Origin: Granulosicoccaceae sp. 1_MG-2023
GTDB taxonomy: Bacteria > Pseudomonadota > Gammaproteobacteria > Granulosicoccales > Granulosicoccaceae
Assembly: GCA_030546905.1 (NCBI GenBank)
Contig: JAUOPI010000026.1
Span: 1 to 51,274, forward strand
Direction: 5' to 3'
DNA length: 51,274 nucleotides
The notes beneath the pieces were generated by a model that did not search any database, had not been told where the DNA came from, and saw nothing but the letters and a program-made list of their open reading frames with translations. The translations under genes and the position numbers were made by a program. Shown here in pieces: positions 1-8,255 of this stretch; the stretch's first letter is position 1, and each line of letters opens with the position of its first letter.

Positions 1-19
1 GCACGGGCCCGGCCCGTGC
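1..19. other. GC-rich hairpin upstream of tctB
   Basis: Positions 1-7 (GCACGGG) are the inverse complement of 13-19 (CCCGTGC), giving a 7-bp stem with a 5-nt loop. No T-run follows, so it is a weak terminator or an mRNA-stabilising hairpin between an upstream gene (in Tct operons usually the binding protein TctC) and tctB. The upstream gene is outside the window. Confidence 0.35.
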
Positions 20-49
20 GCTTCTTCCCTGTTTCCCCGGAGATTCCCT

Positions 50-493
50 ATGAGCCAGCGTATATTCGCCATTGTCTGGCTACTCGTGTCGGCCGCGATG
101 GGCTGGTTGGCACTTGCCTTTAATGTGCAGTTTTCCTACGAACCGGTGGGCCCGAAAGCCTGGCCGCTGGTGCTTGCGGCGCTGATGGCCCTGTCCGCGA
201 TCTACTTGTTTTTCCGCCCCGGCGAGGAACCCGAGTGGCCCGCGCCCAAAACCCTGGGACGCATTGCACTGCTCGCCCTGAGCCTGTTGCTGTACGCCAT
301 TTACTTTCAATCACTGGGCTTTCCTATTGCCACAGCGCTGATGACTATCGCCGTCGGGCGCCTGTTCGGTGGCAGCTGGAAAGCCGCTGTGCTGACCGGT
401 ATCGGTATGGGCATCGGCTTGTATTTCTTCTTTGATCGCCTGCTCGATGTGGTGCTGCCGCTCGGCGGCCTGATCCGCGGTTTCGGAGGCTAA
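50..493 (+). CDS. tctB: Tripartite tricarboxylate transporter small membrane subunit TctB
   Basis: Small membrane subunit of a TTT-type secondary transporter, which imports citrate or other carboxylates using a periplasmic binding protein (TctC). The 147 residues contain about four hydrophobic segments (roughly residues 5-25, 35-54, 70-88 and 92-135) and the early F-x-Y-x-P-x-GP pattern around residues 28-35 typical of TctB. The length is normal for the family. GGAG lies 6-7 nt before the ATG. The gene ends 4 nt before tctA, whose ribosome-binding site lies in the tctB tail, so the two are translationally coupled. The binding protein is not in the window and may lie upstream. The substrate cannot be read from the sequence. 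Confidence 0.88.
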   Translation: MSQRIFAIVWLLVSAAMGWLALAFNVQFSYEPVGPKAWPLVLAALMALSAIYLFFRPGEEPEWPAPKTLGRIALLALSLLLYAIYFQSLGFPIATALMTIAVGRLFGGSWKAAVLTGIGMGIGLYFFFDRLLDVVLPLGGLIRGFGG

Positions 494-497
494 GCGC

Positions 498-1994
498 ATG
501 GATATACTTGCACATCTTATCTCGGGGTTCGGCGTTGCTCTGACCCCGACCAATCTGGCTATCGCCTTTTTCGGCGCTTTTATCGGCACCGCTGTGGGCA
601 TGTTGCCCGGCCTCGGTCCGATCAACGGCGTGGCGATTCTGATGCCGCTGGCCTTTGCCATGAACTTCCCGCCTGAATCGGCCTTGATTCTGCTCGCCGC
701 GGTGTACATGGGCTGCGAGTACGGCGGTCGTATTTCATCCATTCTGCTGAATGTACCGGGCGATGCAGGCGCTATCATGACCGCCCTGGACGGCAATCCG
801 CTGGCCAAACAAGGCCTTGCCGGGGTTGCCTTGTCCATGTCAGCGGTGGCCTCGTTCTGCGGCGCCATTATCGCCACCATCGGTATTGTATTTTTCGCCC
901 CCTTGCTGGCCAGCTGGGCCTTGTCTTTCGGACCGGCTGAATACTTCGCACTGATGGTTTTTGCCATCGCCTGTCTCGGCGGCATGGTCGGTGACAAGCC
1001 GGTCAAAACCCTGCTCGCCACCATGATCGGCCTGTCACTGGCCACCGTCGGGGTTGATGCCAACAGCGGCGTTTACCGCTTTACCTTTGACGACGTGCAT
1101 CTGGCCGACGGTATTCAGTTTGTGGTGGTGGTTATCGGCTTGTTTTCCGTCAGTGAAATCCTGCTGATGCTCGAAGGCACACACGCCGGCCAAACACTGA
1201 TCAAACAAACCGGCCGCATGATGTTCAACCTGCGTGAGTTCCGCGCCACCATCGGCACCATGCTGCGCTCCTCGGTAATGGGTTTCGGCATCGGCGTGCT
1301 GCCCGGCGCCGGTGCGACCATTGCCAGCGCGATCTCCTATATGACCACCAAGCGTCTGCACCCGGACAAGGCCTTCGGCGAAGGTGAAATCCGCGGCGTG
1401 GCAGCGCCGGAAGCGGCCAACAATGCGTCGGCCTGTGGTTCTTTTATTCCGATGCTGACCCTCGGCGTACCGGGCTCAGGCACCACGGCGGTGATGATCG
1501 GCGCACTGACGCTGTACAACATCACGCCCGGCCCCATGCTGTTTGAACAACAACCGGATGTGGTCTGGGGACTGATCGCGTCGCTGTTTGTGGCCAACGT
1601 GGTATTGCTGCTGCTGAACATCCCGCTGATCCGCGTCTTTACACGCATGCTCAACACGCCGTTGTGGGCGCTGGTACCGGGCATCGCTGCAGTCAGTGCC
1701 GTCGGTGTCTATGCGGTACACGCAACTACCTTCGATCTGATTCTGGCTGTCGGGCTTGGCGTATTCGGCTATATCCTACGCAAGATGGACTTCCCGATGT
1801 CGGCACTGATTCTCGGCTTTGTTCTGGGCGAGATGCTTGAACAGAACCTGCGCCGGGCGCTGTCTATTTCCAACGGTGACACCGCGATCCTGCTGCAAAG
1901 CCCGATCAGCGTAACCTTGTGGATTCTGGCCGTTTTGATTCTGATCGGCCCGCCTCTGCTGCGTTATTTCCGTCGTAGGAAACAAGCTGCGTGA
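498..1994 (+). CDS. tctA: Tripartite tricarboxylate transporter large membrane subunit TctA
   Basis: The 12-TM permease of the TctABC carboxylate transporter in the inner membrane. The 498 residues match the family length. Visible hallmarks are the N-terminal G-M-L-P-G-L-G-P loop (about residues 34-41), the E-Y-G-G-R motif near 74, and the second repeat G-V-L-P-G-A-G-A-T around 262-270 with G-S-F-I-P-M-L-T-L-G-V-P-G-S in the middle. These are the two pseudo-symmetric Gly/Pro loops of the family. GGAGG at the end of tctB serves as its ribosome-binding site. Its stop overlaps the start of the next gene (GTGA), indicating one operon tctB-tctA-abrB-like. The substrate is unknown. Confidence 0.93.
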   Translation: MDILAHLISGFGVALTPTNLAIAFFGAFIGTAVGMLPGLGPINGVAILMPLAFAMNFPPESALILLAAVYMGCEYGGRISSILLNVPGDAGAIMTALDGNPLAKQGLAGVALSMSAVASFCGAIIATIGIVFFAPLLASWALSFGPAEYFALMVFAIACLGGMVGDKPVKTLLATMIGLSLATVGVDANSGVYRFTFDDVHLADGIQFVVVVIGLFSVSEILLMLEGTHAGQTLIKQTGRMMFNLREFRATIGTMLRSSVMGFGIGVLPGAGATIASAISYMTTKRLHPDKAFGEGEIRGVAAPEAANNASACGSFIPMLTLGVPGSGTTAVMIGALTLYNITPGPMLFEQQPDVVWGLIASLFVANVVLLLLNIPLIRVFTRMLNTPLWALVPGIAAVSAVGVYAVHATTFDLILAVGLGVFGYILRKMDFPMSALILGFVLGEMLEQNLRRALSISNGDTAILLQSPISVTLWILAVLILIGPPLLRYFRRRKQAA

Positions 1995-3028
1995 TTTCTC
2001 CCTCTCTTCGCTCCTGGCTGCTGACCGGCCTAATGTCGGTCAGCGCAGGAGCGCTATTTTACAAGCTCGATACACCTCTTCCCTGGATGATCGGACCCTT
2101 GCTGGTCACGGCCATCGGACGCTTATCCGGCCTCACCCTGGCCACGCCCAAAGGCACCCGTAATCTCGGCCAGTGGATTCTCGGCGTCGCACTGGGGCTG
2201 TATTTCACCCCGCTTGCCGCGGCACAAACGCTGGGTCTGCTACCGGCAATCATTGTCGGCGCCGTGCTTGCGGTAGCATTCGGCGGCCTCTGCAGCCTTG
2301 GCCTGAGCCGACTGGCCGGCACTGACGCGACCACCTCCTTCTTTTCCGCCATGCCCGGCGGTGCCTCGGAAATGTCCATCCTCGCCGAGCGCTACGGCGC
2401 ACGCCCGGATCTGGTGGCCGCCGCACACACTTTACGTGTCGTATTGGTCGTCGTATGCATACCGGCCCTGTATTACATGCTCGATCTGCACGGCAATGCG
2501 CCGGTCAGTGACAGCGCCAGCCAGGTCGTCCCGCTACAGCTGACCCTGCTCGGGCTGGCCGGTGCAGGCGGTGCATTGGTCTGGAAAGCCCTCGGACAGG
2601 CCAATGCCTGGATTCTCGGGCCGCTGTTTGTCACGGCAGTGGCAACCGGCACCGGGCTTGTGGAAACCCAGATCCCTTCAGCACTGAGCGGCGCCGGCCA
2701 GCTGTTTATCGGCACCTCGCTGGGCTGCCGCTTCACGCCGGGCTTTATGCGCGAAGCACCGCGCTTTCTCAGCGCCTCACTGCTGACCACCGCCCTGCTC
2801 TCGGTACTGCTGTCACTGGCAGCCTTTGTTATTGCCCATTTGGCCCATCTCGATACGCCCTCGACCATACTCGGGCTCTCGCCCGGCGGCATCGCGGAAA
2901 TGTGTATCACCGCCAAAGCGCTGCACCTGAGCGTACCGGTGGTCACATCATTTCACGTTATCCGCGCCATGGTGGTCGTGGTACTGGCCGGCCCCGCCTA
3001 TCAACTCAGCCGTCGCTGGCTCGCCTGA
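1991..3028 (+). CDS. AbrB family membrane protein (PF05145-type)
   Basis: A 345-residue polytopic membrane protein of the AbrB/'ammonia monooxygenase' family. The name is historical, because the family is an uncharacterised inner-membrane group, not the DNA-binding AbrB of Bacillus. It shows the expected internal duplication: W-M-I-G-P-L-L-V-T-A near residue 31 recurs as W-I-L-G-P-L-F-V-T-A near 207, and P-G-G-A-S-E-M near 122 recurs as P-G-G-I-A-E-M near 298. The start is GTG, sharing 4 nt (GTGA) with the tctA stop, so it is translationally coupled to tctBA. The context suggests a role with carboxylate transport, but this is inference. No regulatory domain is present. Confidence 0.8.
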   Translation: MISPSLRSWLLTGLMSVSAGALFYKLDTPLPWMIGPLLVTAIGRLSGLTLATPKGTRNLGQWILGVALGLYFTPLAAAQTLGLLPAIIVGAVLAVAFGGLCSLGLSRLAGTDATTSFFSAMPGGASEMSILAERYGARPDLVAAAHTLRVVLVVVCIPALYYMLDLHGNAPVSDSASQVVPLQLTLLGLAGAGGALVWKALGQANAWILGPLFVTAVATGTGLVETQIPSALSGAGQLFIGTSLGCRFTPGFMREAPRFLSASLLTTALLSVLLSLAAFVIAHLAHLDTPSTILGLSPGGIAEMCITAKALHLSVPVVTSFHVIRAMVVVVLAGPAYQLSRRWLA

Positions 3029-3051
3029 GCCGGGCGGTAATTTTCCGCATT

Positions 3052-3085
3052 TGCGCGGGTCAGGAACCACTGTCCGGCCCGCGCA
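3052..3085. repeat. 8-bp inverted repeat before the small Gly/Asn-rich gene
   Basis: TGCGCGGG (3052-3059) is perfectly repeated in inverse at CCCGCGCA (3078-3085) around an 18-nt spacer. A smaller hairpin (GGGGC 3109-3113 / GCCCC 3121-3125) follows. They could form the end of the tct transcript or a structured leader for the downstream gene. There is no T-run. Confidence 0.4.
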
Positions 3086-3163
3086 GCTATCGCATCATAC
3101 TCATCAACGGGGCGCACAAGGCCCCGCGGCAAACAACCACTACAGCAGAGCAGGAGTATGACC

Positions 3164-3409
3164 ATGAGCGATAAATCAGGCGGCGACATCATGCAGGGCA
3201 ATGCAGCGATGCAAAGCAATTTTGATATGCAGTCACTGAACAGCATTGCCAGCGCAGGCGCAGGTGTTGTGGATAGTTTCGGCGGCATGGCCGAATCCCT
3301 CGGCACAGCCAACAGCAACACTGTACAAAACCAATCACAGGGCAATGCCGCAGTCAGCGGTGGCGGCGGCTCGGACAATATCAGCGGCGGCACGACCATC
3401 ACCGTCTGA
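3164..3409 (+). CDS. Small Gly/Ser/Asn-rich protein, unknown function
   Basis: About 81 residues, rich in Gly, Ser, Asn, Gln and Ala, with almost no charge after the first ten residues and no Cys. It has no signal peptide or membrane helix. The middle (about 22-48) is Ala/Ser/Gly with repeated L-x-S-I-A / V-V-D-S patterns, and the tail is poly-Gly/Ser ending in T-T-I-T-V. The ATG at 3164 is preferred to 3158 because AGGAG (3152-3156) is 7 nt upstream of it. The gene has its own ribosome-binding site and a strong terminator right after the stop, so it is probably expressed as a single gene. I do not recognise the family. A low-complexity self-assembling or surface peptide is possible but unproven. 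Confidence 0.6.
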   Translation: MSDKSGGDIMQGNAAMQSNFDMQSLNSIASAGAGVVDSFGGMAESLGTANSNTVQNQSQGNAAVSGGGGSDNISGGTTITV

Positions 3410-3422
3410 TACGCAGAAACGC

Positions 3423-3448
3423 AAAGCGCCCGCAATCGCGGGCGCTTT
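3423..3448 (+). terminator. Rho-independent terminator after the small gene
   Basis: Perfect 11-bp stem AAAGCGCCCGC / GCGGGCGCTTT with a 4-nt AATC loop, 14 nt after the stop codon at 3407-3409. The T-run is short (3 T then GT), so termination may be moderate. Confidence 0.75.
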
Positions 3449-3621
3449 GTCGTTCAGGCAAGCATCACCAAACTTGTATTAAAGCCATTGCCTGATTTTA
3501 TCTATTACTGTTTTCAACCTGTTTTTCACGACACCGCCGGATACAGGGTTTCACTGACAGGCTTATCCAAACGCCGGGTTCTGATCCTCGCCGGATCACG
3601 GAACACATTTTCAGCATCAGG

Positions 3622-4116
3622 CTAATCCCGCTCTTCCAGCCCCAGACGCTGGTGCCACTGCGCCAGAGACTCATCCGGATATTCCTCAAACATACGGTCT
3701 TTGGCTTGCGCCTGCACTTCAACCCAGTCTGCTTTTGAGCCGAGCATCATATGGGTATGCTCCGGCGGCACGGGCAACGGCGTATCAATGGCAGAGGCAT
3801 GGGGATGCACCAGCTCCGGCCATTGCGGGTCCCACAACCACAGCGCACTGCCGCACTTGCGGCAGAAGTGCCGGCGGCCACTACTGCGGCGGCACTCTCC
3901 GGTTTCAGGGTCCTCGATCATGGCCCGATAGATGCTGATGTCTTCCTCACCTTCGATCTGCAGGCTCTCGTAATCCGCCCCCAGATTTATCGCGTAGCCT
4001 CCGCCGCCGGCGGTTTTGCGGCAGATCGAACAGTAACAGCGGTTGAATGGATAGGGGTGCGCAGCCTTGACCGAAAAGTGCACACTGCCGCAGTGGCAGG
4101 AACCTTCAAGTTTCAT
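3622..4116 (-). CDS. GFA / CENP-V family zinc-binding protein
   Basis: Glutathione-dependent formaldehyde-activating (GFA)-like fold, about 164 residues. The zinc ligands are clear: C-H-C-G near the N terminus (M-K-L-E-G-S-C-H-C-G), then C-Y-C-S-I-C-R-K, then F-C-R-K-C-G-S-A-L in the second half. This is the family's three-cysteine-cluster pattern. Members bind two zincs and act on glutathione adducts or have unknown roles, so the substrate cannot be named. The start is set at the ATG at 4116 because GGAGG lies about 8 nt upstream. An in-frame TTG at 4140 would add eight residues without a ribosome-binding site. The neighbour is a divergently transcribed cyclase gene and no operon is seen. 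Confidence 0.85.
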   Translation of the reverse strand: MKLEGSCHCGSVHFSVKAAHPYPFNRCYCSICRKTAGGGGYAINLGADYESLQIEGEEDISIYRAMIEDPETGECRRSSGRRHFCRKCGSALWLWDPQWPELVHPHASAIDTPLPVPPEHTHMMLGSKADWVEVQAQAKDRMFEEYPDESLAQWHQRLGLEERD

Positions 4117-4377
4117 CGCGAATACCTCCGGCGCGTTCAATGGAAGCTACCTTATAAGGGCAAAGTCACGACAAACCAAGTGCGCAGCCCGGAAAAACCC
4201 TGTCCGATTAAGGGTATGGCCCCCTCCGCCCAGGCCGGCCGGACGTTTAGCCGCACTTGCACATTGGCCCCGGCAGCAAACGCCGCCAGAGTCTGGTAAG
4301 GTCAGCCTGTACCCGGCATGCCGCAATACCGGCACCTTAAACCGCATGGCCGGATTCAGAATCATGAGAGGTAAAAC

Positions 4378-5301
4378 GTGGAAAATTCCCACGGGTTTTT
4401 AAAGCAGGTTCTGGATTCGATCACCGAGCACATTGTGGTGATAGACGAGACCGGCGATATCCGTTTTGTGAATAACAGCTGGTCAGCCTTCGGCAAAAGC
4501 AACGCCTGTGTTGTGGGTGATGCCTGGCAGGGTGTGAATTATCTCGAGGCCTGTGACAAAGGCCTGGCCGTGGGGGATGAATTTGCACGCGCTGCAGGCG
4601 CGGGTATCCGCAGCGTGATTCACAAGCGCGAGAACCGGTTCTACTTTGAATACCCCTGCCACAGTCCCACCGAAAAGCGCTGGTTTATGATGCGGGTAAC
4701 GCCGTTCAGCAACGCCGGCACACATTATTTTGTGATCTCTCACCAGAACATCACCGAGCGCAAGCTGGCCGAAGAGGAAATTGAGAATCTGGCCAAAACT
4801 GACGGGCTGACGAATATTCCCAATCGCCGCACCTTCGACGAGCAACTGCGTGAAGAATGGCGACGCTGCCACAGGCTGGCGCGGCCGATCTGTCTGGCCC
4901 TGGTGGATCTGGATCACTTCAAACAACTGAATGATGATTACGGCCACCAATGCGGTGATGACTGCCTGATCAGAGTGGGCAAATTACTGAAAGGATTTGT
5001 CAACAGACCGGCCGACATCTGCGCCCGGTACGGCGGCGAAGAATTTGTTCTGGTCTGGGGAGATACAAGCCTGCAACAGGCCAAACAGCTGTCGCAAAGC
5101 CTGCTGAAACAAATCGCCGGACTGGGTATTGCGAATAAAAACTCGCCGGTTGAGCCATACCTGACAGCCAGTATCGGGCTGGCTGAAATGATCCCGGGCG
5201 AAGAGACTAACGAAGGCGCATTGATCGGCCTGGCAGACCGCATGCTCTATCTGGCCAAGAACAAGGGCAGAAACCGGGTCGAGAGTCCGGCTTCGCTGTA
5301 A
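4378..5301 (+). CDS. PAS-GGDEF diguanylate cyclase
   Basis: Makes cyclic di-GMP from two GTP. Residues 5-130 form a PAS sensor (I-V-V-I-D-E-T-G-D-I near 19-28, N-I-T-E-R-K-L at the end), followed by a short signalling helix and a GGDEF domain from about 138. The active-site signature is GGEEF at 219-223. The allosteric I-site R-x-x-D is at 210-213, exactly five residues before it, so product inhibition is expected. D-L-D-H-F-K (177-182) supplies a metal-binding Asp. There are no membrane segments, so it is cytoplasmic. It starts with GTG, with GAGAGG upstream. The stimulus is unknown. It converges on the exported-protein gene at 5309, only 7 bp away. Confidence 0.93.
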   Translation: MENSHGFLKQVLDSITEHIVVIDETGDIRFVNNSWSAFGKSNACVVGDAWQGVNYLEACDKGLAVGDEFARAAGAGIRSVIHKRENRFYFEYPCHSPTEKRWFMMRVTPFSNAGTHYFVISHQNITERKLAEEEIENLAKTDGLTNIPNRRTFDEQLREEWRRCHRLARPICLALVDLDHFKQLNDDYGHQCGDDCLIRVGKLLKGFVNRPADICARYGGEEFVLVWGDTSLQQAKQLSQSLLKQIAGLGIANKNSPVEPYLTASIGLAEMIPGEETNEGALIGLADRMLYLAKNKGRNRVESPASL

Positions 5302-5308
5302 GTCCGGC

Positions 5309-5950
5309 CTAGCGGACTGTAATGCGACAGAGCACCGTATTGCTTTGCTCAAGATCCGGGCCCCAGATGAATTGAGCCTTATCGGCCCAGTCGATTCTGT
5401 CGTAGCCACCCTTGGGACTGACCTGCCGCGCACTGTAGACACTCGCCTGCGGCCAGTCCGATGCATCAAAACCGGCCTGGTCCCAGCCCGCAGGTTCATC
5501 CCGTTTGAAAAAGGCACATGGCCCTTCGCCGGCAAGCGGATTCGCCTCGCTTTCGCAGGCTTTGTCCAGCGGCGCGCTGTGGATCACCAGGCACTGCCAG
5601 CTGTCGTCACTGACAGCGACAAGCTCGCCGGAAGCATCCTTTATCTGCAGGATCACGCCACCGTCACCCATCTGCTGCCGGCGCGTGCCGATATATTCCA
5701 GGCCGGAGTCGTTTTGCTTGAAGTCCTTCGCCACCAGAGCAACAACAAAAGGCCGCTCCGCCTCAAACTCAAAACTCCCGGCATTAAAGGAGCGCTCTGT
5801 GGTGATCGGGACGCTGTCCTCGGCCACTTGCGTGCCGTTGATACGCATTTCAAACCAGTTATCGGCCCAGACATCTGCGCTGAAACGTTCCGCAGCGAGA
5901 ACAGGCCGGGCCAGACCGAGTATAAACAAGGCACTGATAGCAGCTTTCAT
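5309..5950 (-). CDS. Exported protein of unknown function
   Basis: 213 residues with a clear signal peptide (K near the start, a hydrophobic run to about 16, A-x-A cleavage near residue 19-20). The mature part begins with an aromatic stretch (V-W-A-D-N-W-F-E-M-R-I-N-G-T), which resembles the start of a jelly-roll/galactose-binding-like beta domain, and later has W-D-Q-A-G-F-D-A-S-D-W-P, another pattern common in such beta-sandwich domains. Four cysteines in the mature part may form disulphides. It is expected to be periplasmic or secreted. I do not recognise a precise family and propose no enzymatic activity. It converges on the diguanylate cyclase gene. Confidence 0.7.
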   Translation of the reverse strand: MKAAISALFILGLARPVLAAERFSADVWADNWFEMRINGTQVAEDSVPITTERSFNAGSFEFEAERPFVVALVAKDFKQNDSGLEYIGTRRQQMGDGGVILQIKDASGELVAVSDDSWQCLVIHSAPLDKACESEANPLAGEGPCAFFKRDEPAGWDQAGFDASDWPQASVYSARQVSPKGGYDRIDWADKAQFIWGPDLEQSNTVLCRITVR

Positions 5951-6037
5951 ATTGCAATCCTTTTGACAGGTGTGGCGGCAATGCCGATACAGCGGCGCAA
6001 TACAGGTCCGCCCTGAAGCCTCTGCAACCGGCTTGAC

Positions 6038-6601
6038 TTACTCTTTACCGGACCGGCTCAAGGCAACGCCGTCGGCAGCACCATAGAATCCGAACTCAGC
6101 AATCGTACGCACCTTACCGTCCGGCAGGAGTCGCTGTACGGTAGCGCGGTGATTGCGTACCTCGTGCATCACTGCATCATAATGCAAGCTGAGTCTGCCC
6201 GGCGGTGACTGAGCGGTGACAAGCTGCCAGCGGCTGACAAGCAACAGATAGCGGCCCAGGTGATCATGGTATGCAGACTGAATACGCGCGCCGGACAGGA
6301 CCGGAACCCGCTCAACCCCTTCTTCGCTGACCGAAAAATGCTGCCTGAGATAAGCGGCAAAACGTACGGCCAGGGCTTGCGGCAGAGGCTGATCCGGCTT
6401 CAGCTCTTGCAAGGCTGCGAGGTCGGGCGCGGCGATGATCAGGTCTTCCAGCGGGAACTGTATCGTAAACTGCAACTCAGCCCCCTGCTGTTGCAGTACA
6501 AGCACGCTACCGGGCAAGGCGTGCGCCAAGACATCAGGAGCGCCGAAGGCCAGCACCAGCAGCGCCGGACACGCCACCTGCCGGGCAAGCCAGCGGCTCA
6601 T
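6038..6601 (-). CDS. Exported protein resembling the N-terminal domain of HupE/UreJ-2 proteins
   Basis: 187 residues with a signal peptide ending around A-H-A (residue 26-28). The mature start (H-A-L-P-G-S-x-L-x-L) and the Q-F-P-L-E-D-L segment near residue 48 resemble the soluble extracytoplasmic domain that precedes the membrane part in many HupE/UreJ-2 family proteins. Here the polytopic C-terminal domain is absent, with no hydrophobic segment after the signal peptide. The ATG overlaps the stop of the DUF3500 gene by 4 nt (ATGA), so the two are co-translated. The function is unknown. HupE relatives have been proposed as metal transporters, but this stand-alone form could not transport. Confidence 0.6.
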   Translation of the reverse strand: MSRWLARQVACPALLVLAFGAPDVLAHALPGSVLVLQQQGAELQFTIQFPLEDLIIAAPDLAALQELKPDQPLPQALAVRFAAYLRQHFSVSEEGVERVPVLSGARIQSAYHDHLGRYLLLVSRWQLVTAQSPPGRLSLHYDAVMHEVRNHRATVQRLLPDGKVRTIAEFGFYGAADGVALSRSGKE

Positions 6602-7770
6602 TCAGTCTGACCGCCATAGTCATCCGTCAGATCACGCCAAACCGAATGCGGATGATTTCCGACCTTGTCAGTGGACTTATTCGATTGCAGCGAAAACTCG
6701 ATCCAGAGCGAAGGCCCGTGCACCCGCACATAGTCATTTTCCGCACTCAGCTGCGGCGTGCCCGAAAAGCCAAGATAGGTGTCTCCCAGCTCGCCGGTGT
6801 ATTTGGCCATGTAGTGTGATGCGTCGGGTTCGGCAATATCGCCGATATAGGTCTTGATTGCGGCCAGCAGCAAATCGCGCTGGTCTTCATCCAATGCCGT
6901 GACCGGCAAACCTTCAAACACCTCAGGTATGGCGTCATCGGCCTGCGGTCCGGCAAGAATATCGCGGTAAGTGCCTTGCAGCTCCGCGACTGCCCGCTGC
7001 TCATCCGGGAGACTGCTCAGCAATGCAGCAAACGCATCGCGCTCTTGCGTGAGAGGTGCGTTTACCCGCCCGTTCATCTCAAAGTACGGGAAGGGTTCGA
7101 CTCCCCTGAAAGACGGCGTGGCGCCGGCCAGTTGACCGTCAATGTAGGTGTTGGCAAACGCCATATGGTGTCCGCCGTAATACAGCTCCCATGTGCCGGT
7201 GGCTGCGGGCGTACCAAGAAAGGCGAACTTGGTGTTATACGAGGAATAGCCGGCCTTGTAGTCTGTGCTGACAGTGTTGATGTAGTCATCGGCGTTCAGC
7301 GTCTGCACCATTTCATCAAAACCTTCGTCCCGCTCGCGGCCCGTGGCTTCCATCATGATCGCCTTAACCAGCCCGCGCTGCTTGATGTTCAGCTCGCCTA
7401 ACAGGACGCCGGGCCGCTTCGGGAAAGCCCCGGCAGGCAGATTACTCCAGTACTCCGCCACGCTGCGGGAGTAGTCCAACTGCAGCTTTTCCAGAATCGC
7501 GTCCGGGACATCCGCCTTAAGCAGACCGATCAGACACAACATCCGTTCGTAGCCCGGCGTTTCCCCGCAGGCGGCCGCAGCGGCAGGCACCGGGACACTC
7601 TCCATCAAGGTACTGGTATCACCCATGCGGGCCTGCAAGGCCTGACTGAGCGCCTGATCCTCGGCCGACATCGGCGGCGGCCCTCTGTGCGCTTCTTGCG
7701 CTAAGGCCGGTAAGCTCAGGAACACTGTCAGTACAGCGCCTGCGATAGTGTCAAAACGATGGGACATCAT
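6598..7770 (-). CDS. DUF3500 domain exported protein
   Basis: 390 residues with a signal peptide cut near A-L-A-Q-E (about residue 25). The body matches DUF3500 as I know it: G-G-H-H-M-A-F in the middle (about residue 201), and near the C terminus D-Y-V-R-V-H-G-P-S-L-W-I-E-F and N-H-P-H-S-V-W-R-D with D-Y-G-G. The paired conserved histidines suggest a metal or ligand site, but no activity is established. Two adjacent ATGs occur (7770 and 7767). AGGA is 4 nt from the first and 7 nt from the second, so the second may be used. It is the first gene of a two-gene operon with the HupE-N-domain protein. Confidence 0.8.
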   Translation of the reverse strand: MMSHRFDTIAGAVLTVFLSLPALAQEAHRGPPPMSAEDQALSQALQARMGDTSTLMESVPVPAAAAACGETPGYERMLCLIGLLKADVPDAILEKLQLDYSRSVAEYWSNLPAGAFPKRPGVLLGELNIKQRGLVKAIMMEATGRERDEGFDEMVQTLNADDYINTVSTDYKAGYSSYNTKFAFLGTPAATGTWELYYGGHHMAFANTYIDGQLAGATPSFRGVEPFPYFEMNGRVNAPLTQERDAFAALLSSLPDEQRAVAELQGTYRDILAGPQADDAIPEVFEGLPVTALDEDQRDLLLAAIKTYIGDIAEPDASHYMAKYTGELGDTYLGFSGTPQLSAENDYVRVHGPSLWIEFSLQSNKSTDKVGNHPHSVWRDLTDDYGGQTE

Positions 7771-7924
7771 TGCTTCCTGTACGGTTGTCTGATCTGCGAC
7801 CCGCCGCTCAAAGGGGCAGAGCCGCCCGGCGGTCCGGGCCTGAGTATCAATGGTGATTCATAATATGGCAACCGCGGTGTCTTACCCGCTTGCGGGACTG
7901 CTCAGAGCACGCCCGGCCGGGCAA

Positions 7925-8242
7925 TCAGCCGTGAGTCAGCTTAAGGCCGATAACACCGGCACAAATCAAACCGAGACTGATCAGCTTTAGCGCATCAGCA
8001 GGGTCGTTGAACAACACAATGCCCAACACCGCGGTACCGACCGTGCCGATGCCAACCCAGACCGCGTAAGCGGTGCCGATGGGTAAAGACTTCACCGCCA
8101 TACCCAGCAGAAAAATACTCCCGATCAAAGCCAGGACAGTCCCCACTGTCGGCCACAATCTGGTAAAGCCGTCGGTGTACTTCAGACCCACGGCCCAACC
8201 GATTTCCATCAGACCAGCCAAAAACAATACAAACCAGCTCAT
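7925..8242 (-). CDS. gdx: Gdx/SugE-type small multidrug resistance guanidinium exporter
   Basis: A 105-residue, four-helix SMR transporter exchanging guanidinium for protons across the inner membrane as an antiparallel dimer. The catalytic glutamate sits in helix 1 ([15 protein letters not shown]). The Gdx-subtype features G-L-K-Y-T and G-T-A-Y-A-V-W-x-G-I-G are present, as opposed to the EmrE-subtype sequence. The length equals that of E. coli SugE. The ATG at 8242 is chosen over the longer in-frame extension because it has a GGGAAGAG ribosome-binding site and gives the canonical N terminus M-S-W. The longer reading would run through a guanidine-II riboswitch that ends 14 nt upstream. That riboswitch confirms guanidine as the substrate and inducer. 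Confidence 0.95.
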   Translation of the reverse strand: MSWFVLFLAGLMEIGWAVGLKYTDGFTRLWPTVGTVLALIGSIFLLGMAVKSLPIGTAYAVWVGIGTVGTAVLGIVLFNDPADALKLISLGLICAGVIGLKLTHG

Positions 8243-8255
8243 TACTCTCTTCCCA

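Noticed and set aside
7911-7922. Palindrome GCCCGGCCGGGC just after gdx as a terminator
   Set aside because: Perfect self-complementary sequence without a loop or T-run. Too short to call.
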